Assembly: GCA_019055375.1 (NCBI GenBank)
Contig: JAHQIW010007374.1
Span: 124,001 to 188,000 of the forward strand
Direction of reading: 5' to 3'
DNA from: Parelaphostrongylus tenuis
Lineage: Eukaryota; Nematoda; Chromadorea; Rhabditida; Metastrongylidae
Length of the DNA: 64,000 nt
The translations under genes were made by a program, and so were the position numbers. Under the pieces are notes generated by a model. It searched no databases. It had not been told where the DNA came from and saw nothing but the letters and a program-made list of their open reading frames with translations. Below are positions 44,071 through 56,800 of the stretch, in pieces. Numbering within the stretch: the stretch's first letter is position 1; every line of letters starts with the position of its first letter.

Positions 44071-44930
44071 CCTTCATCGATGACGCAAGGTCCCCTCACG
44101 GTCACTCACATAGTCAACGGTGTTGTTGTCGTCTTTCATTCCCAGACACCAACTGCCGTCTATCATTGTTGTAGTCTGTAGTTGTTTCCTATCTCTTTCA
44201 GTATTCTGATAATTTACTTTTGATAATTTTCTCCGCTTCGATTTGTACACTGTAATATATTTGTTGAGTAATGGTTGTAACATTTTTCTCAAATATTAGC
44301 GCCGTGACTTCGTGTCGTAGCGATTCTAGCCTCTAAGAGGGATTAAACTAATCTTCTAGGGTTTTTCTCACATCCTGAAACTCTTCGTGAGTCATACTGC
44401 AGCGGTCGAATAGTTAAGTTCCCCAATAAGCGATTTCTTGAGTAACACTCATTTTGACCTCCTATGGCAACGCGGAATAGTCGAAATGTATTTGACGTAT
44501 GCAGTGATTCCTAGTTCTCTTGACGTTCTTCTCACATTTTGACTTCGTAACAACATGGTAAGCTCACATAAGCAGAGGTTAAGAAAAGTTGAGTTCCCCA
44601 CTCTACGATTTCTGGAATAGTTCTCGTTTCGACTATTCGATGGCTACGCCGAAGAGTACAATCTTCATTCAACCAATTCTATACCAACCAATCGCAGCGC
44701 TGTATTTGAATTAGTATCAGTTTAGTTGTCATTGATCAGTAAAGACTCTATGAACTAGTTCGTTTGATCACCTTTCTATTCCTCGGTTTAGAAAACAGGA
44801 AAAAAGCTTAGAAAGGGTTTTAGAGGCTCAAAATGGTTTTACAAATACAATATCTGCGGTATATGCATGCTAAGGTTCACTTACGGTGCAGATTAAGTTG
44901 ATCTATCAACTGACTTGTCTTTGTACTACG

Positions 44931-45329
44931 GTTGGAATTAAAGTTCTGGGTCATTTTAATAAGCATGAGGTATTTTCCATGCATTTCATTGGAATATTAC
45001 ATTTTCTAACGTGGGATTTTCCCACCAAACATCCAGATATTATTCGTCTTTAATTTTACTATGTTACAAACTTCCGCCATGTCTAACGATACAATCGAGC
45101 TCGAGTTTTATTGCGTCATTATTGGAGAAAGGGTCTGTCGCATGGCGTTCTTTGATTCGAAATTGATGGAATTTAATTTCGACTAGATCTGAAACTTGGC
45201 GGATCGATGACAGAATGTCGCAGATAACAATGGTCTCTATTTCTTAGAGTAGTTAGCATTGTTTTGTTTGGAATTTATGCATAATTTTCGATTTTTTACA
45301 AATGCCCCAGAACTTTCTTTCCAACCTAC
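44931..45329 (+). mobile_element. Mariner-derived deletion element (MITE-like, about 400 nt)
   Basis: Inverted termini 'ggttggaattaaagttctggg' and 'ccccagaactttctttccaacc' are flanked by TA. It keeps only the start of the transposase (MSNDTIELEFYCVIIGERV) and its extreme C-terminal region ('cggatcgatgacagaatgtcgcag'), with the catalytic middle deleted. It is the same family as 11315-13474. Confidence 0.72.
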
Positions 45330-47808
45330 TAGTTTGCTCGAGCTTCTAAAGGAATTTTTCGTATAATCGAAGTCGTAGCGAAGTCAAAGATACATGTGTT
45401 TGATTTCTGATAGATTGCTAAAGTATTTAGTTGTTTACGAAACTTTGACTATCTTTCTAATGAATCTGTTTTGAATTTGTGAACGCTAAGACGGACTGTG
45501 CTAACGTTTCTATCAGACAAGAATCTCTCGCACATGATAGATGAGATAATCCGGGCGCGACGTCAGCTGAATGATTCAAGCGTCGACCAGTGCTCCCATA
45601 TGTGAAACACGGCTGAAACGAACGAGTGAATCGAGAAAATAATGAATTGATTTGAGACCAGCGATTACATATTGCTAGATAATTTAGTAAAAAATGTTGG
45701 ATTGATTATTCAAAGGGGTGGCAGACCTAGCGAATCCAGTTCTATAAGTGGACAAGTTCCCCACATGGGTTGGTGACTGGTCTGTCTGTTCTATGGGTGT
45801 ATTGGTTGACATATGACCTGATGATTTGCACTGGGGCGAGTTTCGAAACAAAGGGTACGCTTGTAAACGTCGCAGCCGTAAATCAGCCAAGGGCTATCGA
45901 GCCGAGGGACCATTTATTGCCCTCACAGCCTCTAGAGGATCCAAAGGAACAGTAGACGCCAACAACCACGCACGCCCAATACATGCATTTCCACCGTTCG
46001 TCTTCATTGTTCTCATCAACTCTGCTTCATATTTTTAGTTTTTTTTTTAACTTCCAGAATTCCAGTTGATTCTGTTCTAGTTGGAATTCTAAATGAACTA
46101 CTTAAATCACAAATTTGATTCAAAAGATGGATAAATTCGTATAGTTGCAGGTAAGGAGGAAGAGAATGCTATGAAAGGAAAACCTCAAGCTTGCGCGTTC
46201 GACTAGTCATTGAAACTGTTTTGTAATGACTGAAAATGTTTATAACATATTTATGAAAATTCCATCTTGATGGTTGTTTTGGTATGCTGAAAAACTTTCT
46301 TAAAAGCTTCCTCACGTTCTGATTTCAAATAGTTTGAGATTTATGCCTTCGATGGGATCTTTAAGTCGAACAAGCGCCCGTTGAAGTGACAAGTAGATCC
46401 AGTCTGCCGATGTGGAGACTAGTCTTTTACCTCTCAGAAATTCTCTTTTGAATTAGAAAAGCGATTTCGAGAGTTGACAAAATTCTAGATATAAAACTTA
46501 CGTTTTAAATATCGTGTGTTGAAGTTGTCATCACTCCTTGACGAGATATTCACATGTCTTACGTCTTTGCTATTCACACGAACACTACGAAATTATGGGA
46601 GAAGTTATGGACACTTAGATCTTTTCAAGGGATAAGAACGAATTTTAGCGCTTGGACTGGTAACACTTTTATCTATTTTCTTTACTACATCTCAAAAGAT
46701 TCGATAAATAGTCCATAAAGAAGATGCACACAATAAACATAAAAATTAATCAAGAAAGCCTAGCTCCCCTCCTAGCATACACTGAAACTCCACCTAAATC
46801 CACCGTCTCTCATTGTCGACTCAGTTGACGATGTCAAATCTCCACCAAACTCTTGTTAACTTCGATCTTCGGTGTAGGCCAGTTCGTCGTCGTTGGGCGC
46901 TCAAGTCGATTTGACTCGGACATCGCCGAGTGATAAATTACTGTAGTCGTGCGAGCGCGTGCTGCTGCGTTTTTCCCACTCATATACTCGTCAGCCACCA
47001 CTAACTACCGTATCGGTTCAACGAACTCACTACAAAATCAGTACTGGCATCGATGGTTTAGAACTTTCACTTCCCCTCAAAGGTAATTCTTACTCGACAT
47101 TTTATCCGAGTAAATTTGACTATTTGATGTGAGATTATACATGTGGCATGCACATCAAGCCTAAGAATACGCATAATGAAGGAGGAAAAGAACTAGGAGG
47201 TTGTTAAGTTGACGATTTCTTCGGTAAAGATGAACACTGCAATAATCGTGCCGAATAATTCGTCAGCTCAACAATCTCGTACTTGCTGAATAAGTAAATC
47301 AAGGAGTTATTCAATGAATGCTGGGAATAAAGCTAGTTTTATTTCGATTGAGTTCCGCACAAAATGAAAAAAAGTGGGAATTGTAGTTGAGTAGAACCTT
47401 TAATATTCTATTTAAGCAGATTCGTGGTCTTAGCCATATCTGTGTACTTTGAATATGATGATAAAGTCCAAAGAAGCACTTCACCAAATGTTCGATGTAG
47501 TGATGATGAACCAAGACCAAGTGATTATTCTTGGAGGTGTTATTGATTTTCTCAGGAAATAGAAAAAAAGAGAAAAAAACGAATGCGATTTGTAAAAATA
47601 AGATAATGATGTTTATTAGGTTGATACTGCTAGAAGATTTTATCGTTTCTATCGATTTTTCACTGAAGCCATCAGTCATTGAGTTCACTGTATTAACTTC
47701 AACGACATATACCTTCTTTACTTATTCAGAGATTTCTGAGCGACTTGCACTTTCTCCAACTGGTATTCTTGTTTGAAATCCACTAACGATTCACAGGTCG
47801 TCATCATT

Positions 47809-47839
47809 GCCGAGCGGTTGCCGAGCGGTCGCCGAGCGA
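47809..47839 (+). promoter_or_regulatory. Triple GCCGAGCGG direct repeat in the Wnt 5' leader
   Basis: Three copies of GCCGAGCGG/A lie at 47809, 47820 and 47831, spaced exactly 11 nt, 58 nt before the start codon. A possible trans-splice acceptor ('gattcacag', ending 47796) lies just upstream. If it is used, these repeats are in the mature leader. Their function is unknown. Confidence 0.4.
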
Positions 47840-47896
47840 AGCTCCACAGAAGTACTGAGTGCCAGATGCCGAGATCAACGACGATGACTTTGTGAC

Positions 47897-50800
47897 ATGA
47901 GTGAAATGCGATTCTGGAGCACTTTTTTCTTTTGCTTTCTGTTCGTCTACCAATGCGTCGGTATCCACTGGCTGTGAGTTTTACAGTATTTAATAGTATT
48001 TTTTATACACTAAGCCAACAGTAGATTTCCAATATTTTCACTGAGGTAATATCTAAAGATCGTCTAGGGCCAGGTTAGTTTTATAACTAATCGCCAAAAA
48101 CGGCGGCTCACGACTTGAATTTTGTGGTGAGTATTAGTTGGAGTTCTATTTCACAGAGGTTCACTAGGAGTCAGGGAAAACAGAGTTTAGGAAGAAACAA
48201 GCTTTCTTAGAATTATTCACCATTGATGCAACAATGGGAATGCCAGTGAGTTACATACAGCCACACAGTCGTGACGGCGACAGCGATGAGTTGTTCATTT
48301 TCCCGAGTGTTTTAGTGTGTCGAACCACATTTTCTCCGGCAATTTCGGTGTATTAATGTGCCACGTTTGCTTCAAAAGATAGCATCATGAACTGTTACAT
48401 CGGTAGGCCACCAAGAGTCATCGTAAAGGCCGATTATGCGTTCAAATACTCAAACGATGTTTGATGAAATTGAATAATGGCGTATTCGCTAAGGATACAG
48501 CAACGCCGAGAGCTTTGGGAGAACATTTGCCGCGCGAAGTGTAGTCACTTCTTTTTTTTCTTCCCCTCCCGTGGAAATACTTGTAACTCATTAGTACATG
48601 TTTCCCAAAAGCTCTAGCCTTAGCCTATTTGGCATGGGAACAGAGGTGGTATGCTTTTATCGCTTGCGTTTCGAAACAATTTCGTGATGCTGCCACTTTC
48701 GCCGCGGTGTATTAAAGCATTCAGGAACTACCGGCCAGTTCTCCTCAGGAACTTTTGTTAGCGCTGTGCCGAGTGATGCAGCGTATCACCAAGCAAGGTG
48801 ATATGTAAGACTTTAGTGCAACTCCTTATCCCAGTACTTCTTCGAAATCAGTCAACTGACATCTCCTTAGCGCATTGACATAGAGGTTTTTACCTAGAGC
48901 CTAGAGAAATTTTCTAAAATCGTGTGCTTAAGTCATCTAGGTCCTAAGCACACAATTTTAGAAGATTTCAATGAGAATAGTTGCGGCTTGTGATCTTTGA
49001 CATTTATGAGGAGATGAATTTCTCACAGCAAGCAGAGCAGCACATGAAACATTCGATGACTTTCAAGAAGGATTATTGTGAGAACACAAGTCGAATGCAA
49101 ACGCTGAGATCCTCAAAGCAACTTATTATGAAGAGTCGTTCAAAAATAAAGCAGTGACTTATACTTGACTGACCCGTTTCTGGTTCCAGGGCTCTTGGAC
49201 TCAGTGGAAACCGTCTCGACCGGTCCAGAATTGCCTACTCATGCAAGAATATGAAAGGATTAACAAAAAAGCAAATAAGGTGAGGTTCCGTAGAAAATCA
49301 CACGGTAGTTAATCATCAGTGTAATCCATATTGTTCTCGATTCGTGTGATTATAATATCACTTGAGCACATAAAGTAGCAAACTCACCTTCCATCTCGAT
49401 ACGCATACAGCTGCTCACTGAGCTCCACTAGTCTAGGGGCACGAGGACCATAACTCAGCCATTCGAAGCCCTTTATTTTAACCTTTTCTACCGCTAAGCT
49501 GTCGACAAATGCGTTGCCTAGTTTTACTTGGTTTTGATCGATTTGATGCCCATAATATAATAAAAGTGCAAGCATATTTACCTACACAGGTGTGGGAGGT
49601 TACAAGATGATTGAACGCAATAAAATTTGAAGCCTCTCCCTTGAATTAGTAAAGCTCTCAGATGAATCACAAGCCGTTGTGAGCCTGTCTCGTCAATTAC
49701 ATATAAACCCCGTGGGGTACGTGCAACTAATCAAATTCAGATCTTCACATGATCGACTCACAGAGCACCTTGATGCTTTCTTAATGTTAGTTGAAGATAC
49801 TCATACTTGGTCTAAACACCAAAAGCAAGGCAAACTAAACCGGCTATTATGCTGAAGACGTTACAGATTTTGTCGAAAAAATCCCGACATGATGGAAAGT
49901 GTGCGGTACGGAGCCCAGAACGCCTACGCCGAGTGTCAGTACCAGTTCAACAAGCGAAGGTGGGCAACAAAGATCACTTCACGCGCAGGTTACATCTTTG
50001 ATGAGGAGAATCTGCGACGTGACCATGTTCTAGTCAAGCAGGGCGACATGGTTGTCTGACGACATTGTGACCCAGGCGGACTGCAACCTCATCCACATCG
50101 TAAGTCTTCACTAATGGCAATATGTCCCAGATGGAACTGCACTCTGATCGATCCGGTGACTCTGCAGCTGATCAGCGACGTGATGATGCGAGAAGGAACC
50201 CGAGAATCGGCATTCGTTCACGCCGTCTCTGCAGCAGGTGTCGCATACAGGTTTGCTTTCATCGTGTGATCTGTGTTATGCAGTGCTATGCATCACATAG
50301 AATCTTTCACAAGTTTATCTTTTACAACCATTTATCAATTGAAGGGTAACGCGAGATTGCGCTCGAGGTTTGAACGAGCGTTGCGGATGCGATCAATCTA
50401 GCGTCACTACCAATCCGCAGGTGAGTACCGCTCAGCAACTAACTGTATATCAATATGCCAGGTAATGACTTTTTGAGCCACGCACGTGGTCTGTTATACT
50501 CATAGAGCCCGATACACGTGTTTCTATATTGACAGCCTCCTCAGTCGAGGGGTATCCTTTCTTATATATTTGTGTATATTCGAAACACGTGTATCGGGCT
50601 CTATAACTCTGCCCTATTTAACAGACCATATGAGTGGCTCAAAAAGTGATTATCTGGCATGTTAAAATTTGAGCGTGGTCTTGAAAAAACACTCGAAACT
50701 AAGGGTAAAACCGTGCTTCGTCCTACTATTATATTAATAGTTTACTTGCGTGACGATTGGCATAAAAAATTTGTCAAAATTTTGTTTTAAGCGCAAACTT

Positions 50801-53800
50801 CATTCATTAGATTAGAATACAAGTTTTTTTTTATCTATTTACCACAAACTGATAGATTCTTTCAAACGGGAGAAGGCTACAAAATTCAAAAATCGGAATT
50901 CACGTCGCGTGGATTATTCTATGGGCCTTAATGCGGCCGGGATGATTTGATTGTGCTGCATTTCGTCTGATCAGTATATGGGAAGCAGTAATCGGACCCA
51001 TGCCTTGCGCTTGTCTGCAAGTCATCGTTGATACATGATATCAAAACGCTCATTGAACAATGTAGTCCTTTGTGAATGTCATATGAATCGATGCTGCCTG
51101 CACGGCTCTCCTGTGCCCAATTTTACTATGGAATATCCAGAGCATTACTTAACTATTTGACCTATTGTTTTTTGATATGACCCGACCTCACATTCACCAC
51201 ACTGTACCTGTTCATGTACTTTCTGAATTTTATTTGATTCCTAAACGCATTATCAACGAACGTACTTCAGCTTTATTGAATCTCATATCTCTAAAGATTT
51301 TTTCGCCCTCATAACGAATGTCGCTCAGTGATGGCTAAGTCAATGTTCCCTGAAGTTCTTAACTAGTTGTACTAGAGCGTTCTCACTTGGAATGCAGAGA
51401 GTAAATTTCCCCAGACCAGCTTGGCACCAACTTTTCGACTGTGGGGTAATGAGAAGCTTGGTGGTTCAGATTGTAGGCTAAAGAGACGTCTGGGCAAGCT
51501 GCACCGTTCTCGTCATGGACGGGATCACAATTCTAGCGCTATCCGCTCTCCTATTTCAACCATAATTTGGCTGCATACCAATAGGTATTTGTATAAAAAA
51601 GGATCATGAACGGGAATTTCCGAGGGTTTACACCCAAAAGTAGTAGTAACGATCTGAGATAAATTTGTTTTCTGGACTTTTCGAGATGTGTGGACGACTG
51701 ATTTTTTCTTGCAAATTCCTTCCAGGTTCATTGCTGTGACGAACACAGTACGAGTCGATTTCCAATGAATACTTATGGCGCTTTTTGCCTTCTAAGAGCT
51801 TCCTCAAGTTTTTTATCTGAAAAGATTTCTAATTAATCAAAAGAGTGGTCTGCAGCGAAGAAGAGTTGCCGACTTGATGGTTTTTCAACAAAACTGCTTC
51901 TGGGCGACTCTGTTTACCAGGTACAGTATGGTATATGACTCAGCCATAGCTCACTGCCAACAGATGTGCGCAGCCTGGGATAGTAGAACGAACTGAAAAA
52001 GTGACGATAACAAAAAAAAAAAAACGAGCTCAGCGCTCGTAGTACGATTGATGGTGAGGCGTAATCGTGTCACCATACATCCATCACCATCGCCAACCCG
52101 TATCCGCCTTCATTTAACGATTTAGGTGCGGAACTATGATTACCAAGGATGCTCGGACAACGTGCAGTACGGGATTGCGATATCACGTGAGTTCGTTGAT
52201 GCTGCCGAGAGAGGCAAGAACGCCACCCAACGAACCATTCTTAATCTGCACAACAACAGAGCTGGGCGACAAGTATGCGTTCTGCTTTACTCTTATGTGA
52301 ACGTTTTCTCCACTCTCTTTTGTGTTAGCGTGTCAGAAAATAGAATCGCTTTTCAAAATGCATGCTAATCGGAATAAGAAAAATGTTGGAGTTTTTTTTC
52401 TAATCCCCTTCATGTAGACATTTCAGCATCCGTAGTGCTCTGAAAGTTTATTTCCGTTAAGGCGACACGGAAAGCAGAAACGACCCATTTCGCTGAGTAA
52501 GAACTTTGAATGAGAGTAGTAGTAGTCAGTCAAAAGCTTAAATTTCGGGCTATAACTCTGAGTACTTGTTTCATAGAAGGCTTTTTCATAGATCCGTGGC
52601 GTTCAATACAAGATTGTGTTTCACAAGCGCCGCTCGCTTTTATCATTATCACGTCTATACTTCACAAGGAGCACAATAGAGAAAATCTTGTAGTATGAAT
52701 ATCATAAGTTTTATCCGCAACTTCTTAAAGCGGGGAAAAATACAAGTCAATTCAGCAACAAGAATCGCACTCCACATGCGAATCGCACGCTATCGATCCA
52801 CAGCCACCACAGTCCTTGCCAAGAAGCAATGCGCGACGTATGTAAAACTCAATCTTACTTTTTTGCTTTAGTAGAGCGATACGGTTTTTTTGGAAAAAAA
52901 CCATAGCGTTGAAATCGTCGACCCTTCGAATGGTTACCCATAACTCGGAAAAGGAGCTCTATCCTGCGAGAAATACGCGTTTGTGAAGCATAAACGTTTC
53001 CTTTTGCTACAGCACCTTCGGGAAGGCAAACAAAGTTTTTGAAATCTTCAGAAATTCATGCTACCGAACAATTATCACCACTCTGAGGAAGGAGTGTTAT
53101 GCAGCGAAATATAAGCGTAATAATGATGAAAGGATAGCCGCGTGTGAAACATACTTTTATCTTTGACACTGTAGCGCTAGAAATTTTTTTCTAAAAGGCA
53201 AACACCAGTACAGTAGCACATAATTTAAGCTCTCGATTGATTACAGACACTCTCATGGGGTGTCCTTGTCTAGCGAAAAGTGGCCATTTCTTTCTTACAT
53301 GTCGTTCAGCGAAAAAGAACCCTCTGGAAACTACACAACTATGTGTACAACTTTCAATGCATTCGCCAACTGGGTAGACTGAAATTTCGTGAGAAAATCT
53401 GCCTTTTTGATCTAAGATATCCAAAAAAGACGAGCCGCTCAAAATAATTATCATCCAGGAAAAACCCATTTTTGGCGCCTTTAGTGGATATGCATTCTCA
53501 TTTTGGATTAAGCAGTGATTTCGATATGCAAACCACGTTTGAAGCATGCGATTTGAATATAAGCCAGCCACGCTGATCAGGCGTCACGGAATGGGATGGA
53601 AATGGCCACCCTGAGTAAAATGGCCTTGCCTAATTACGTCATGACATAGAGTAGTTGTGGAAAGCAATCGCAATCTCCGTCAAAGAATGGTTCATTGAAA
53701 TTTTCAGACGGCGCTCGTTAAATTTAGTCCTTCTCATTTGAATCACTGAGTGCATGGAATAATTCGTTCTTGCCTAATTACGTCATGACATAGAGCGATA

Positions 53801-56800
53801 TTCTTTTTGCTATGTCCTTCGAAATTCGCTTGCTTTTTCTCCTTCAAACTTTTGTCATCTGTATTTGTCTGCTACAGGCCATGTGCTGAACTTATTTTGA
53901 AACCTTGACAATTTCTCTTTGCCATCCCAACCTATCATTTTGATTTTCAGTAGGATACAGATTTTTGTAGCTCTCACCAATGCGTTTGTCACGAGATGTC
54001 CAACTTCGTTGCTTAAATGCAGCGATCTAAAAGTCAGTGTGCTATGAAAGGAAGGCAAAATGTCTATTCTTTTCAGAATGTTCGCACTTTAGCTAATGGA
54101 CCTAGAAGATTATAGTAAGTAAAAAGTAACTCTTCTATTCACTTGTCCCGGAAATTTATCAGCTGAGTAGAACTACATAAATTTTTGTTCAAATCGCTTC
54201 CGAACCTATGCTTATGTTCAATGCAGCACCTCAAAAACACAGCAAGCAGCTTCGATAGCTGTCATGTCAACATTTTTTTGTGAAGGTAAGGGGATTCCGA
54301 TCTGCCCTATGGAAGTTTGCCACCTCCACCTTGTGAAATTTCTCCTTTACGTAAGTATAAGTACAAGTACAAGGTTTGTGGAACCATCACTAAAGATTTG
54401 AACGTATATTGTTCTAACTTTCATTTACTGCCTATTCTGTTTCATTGGTATTCATTGTACACAATGTCAAGTATAATCACAAGGATTAAGTCATAATCAC
54501 AAAATATTGCCATTTGTTTTGAGGGTTATTTAGGATTACGCTTAAATTTCAATATATCTCACAATTATTATTTAGGCCAACATGCCATGTAATCTGTTAA
54601 TGGGCTGTTGTGCAGCCCGATACACGTGCTTCGGCCTCGTTAGTTGGGCAGGCCTTTCGTCTTTAGCCAATCCTTTTAGCTCAAATGATAATTATGAGAT
54701 ATATCGGAATTTGAGCGTGGTCTTAAGAAAACACTCGAAATAAGCGACATAATATATGGAAAATACCAGCCAAGAACAATCGAGTGTACAACACTGCCGA
54801 TCTAGTGATTTTCACTTGACGGCAATTTTGTAAATCGTTCGTTGTCGCCTACACTATATGGGGCATGTAGGGGTCTCTGAGAGGATTGGCTAAAGACGAA
54901 GAGCCTGCTCGACTATCGAGGTTGCTCAAAGCCAAAACAAGTGTATCGGGCTGTACAAGAGCCCATTAACAAATCACAAGAGTGTTGAGATATGAGCAAA
55001 ACTTAGAGCCTCAAGTGGACCGCAAATCCACTTAGCTGTTTTCGCGTGAAATCCACCAAACTTTTAGGAGATTTTGCTTTGTCTTTTTGTTAACCATGTT
55101 TATAATATAGCATCGTAAAATGGTATTTTGCATTTTGTTGTCGTGAAGTGCCGGAAATTCAAGGCGAACAAGCAGTTTCAGTAGGCGCTGTTCGTCCAAA
55201 TGATAACAAGAACGAATAGAGAAAGGAATTTGATATGTCGTGCTCATGTGACACATGAAAGACTGAGGAAACGTCCAATGGTCTCGGCAGTCATCTCGCT
55301 ATCTGTCCTCTTATTGGCAGTGTATGACACCGACAAAAGCGCGTCATAAGAGGATTAACATCCACGACACAACGTTATTTAGCGCTCAAAAAAATGCTTA
55401 CAATACGTGGCTACTTAAAAATAGTCGCATACTGCTTAATGGCACCCGTATCAAAACTGACAGAGCGGAATATTTCGATATGACTTTTAAGCGATTCAGA
55501 GTGGATCTGCAGTAGTACTAGCGACGTCAACATGTTTTTTAAACACTGTGTAATCCTGCTAGTGATTACCACATTAGCATCCTTTGAAGTTTCTGGAGTT
55601 GTCGAAATTTATTCGTCTCTTTTCAGTGGTCCACTGCGCTAAATTGGTCAGTGAGCCAAATATTAAAAAAAATTCTTCATTTGGTCATGGCTTCTTTTAT
55701 CTGAATGGTCATTACATAGTGCAATCCTATCAAAAATGAGAAAAAAATGTGAAAAAAGACCTACCACTCTTTTAACGGTATTGTAATCAGCTAAGTCTTT
55801 AGAAAGAAACAGATGTAAATTGAAGTTTTTCAAGTGGACCAAAGTACAGTGGCAAAACCCGGCTTAGTAGATATGTCAGCTTAGCTTGCCTTCAAGAACG
55901 AAATGGTGGATAGTAAATGGAAGCAAGATGATTCGCCTACGCTTCTGTACGAAGGGTCGCTTCACACAGAATTAGAACACAGCATGACTGGTTCATAATT
56001 ACCCTGTTGAGTTCGCTTTCTGCAGTTGAAACGCAATAAGTCATCCTCTTGATTTTTGAGCGAACAACACGCCGTTAAAAAAAGAGTCGTAAAGCGCTCT
56101 CATTATTGAAGGGCGATCCACGTATTTGATGTTCGTGTCCGTATCTATACCATTGCGATCTACGTACAGCATTCCGTTCTACTCTGTTATCACTGGCTGT
56201 CATCGATGTCTCGTGCTTATGCAAGCGGTGCTTATCTCTATCTTAGAACACCAAAAAATGGGGCTGGTGGTTGGCTTAAAACACCAAAAACCTTAATTTC
56301 GCTGGAAACGATCCATTTTCATGTGTATCGCTCTAAGACGAGCGCTGAGCCACCTTAATCATCTAAGCCCAGTGAGGAGTTTAGGTGCTAGAGAAAAGTC
56401 TCCGACGAGAATGTAAATGTCATGGAATGAGCGGATCCTGTGAAATAAAGACGTGCTGGAACACGCTGCCTACGTTCAGGTCAGCACGTTTTGGTCAAGT
56501 TTGAAAATGTTCATGGACTAGAACACAATAAAATCGGATTAAAATGACTTCAGAAGAAGAATGTTTTTCAGAATCCATCATAAGTAAAGCAAACCGAATG
56601 TTTGATAGAGAAATATTACCAAACTTGAATTCTTTCAGAGAGATCGGTGTTATTATCAAGGACAAGTTTGATGGTGCATCAGAAGTGACGATTGAGGAAG
56701 AGGACGAGCAACCGCGCATTGTTATGAAGAACTCACAGTTCAAACGACACACTAACGCTGATCTGGTGAGTACAGGAAAGATTGACCCTTGAGGGACGTC

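Larger units (their letters stand above)
44071..47896. other. Intergenic region between chitin synthase and Wnt genes
   Basis: No exon was supported apart from the mariner-derived element at 44931-45329. The frames at 45684-46038 and 47311-47776 lack family motifs. A somewhat GC-richer stretch at 46850-47040 could contain promoter elements of the downstream Wnt gene, but no specific site can be named. Confidence 0.45.
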
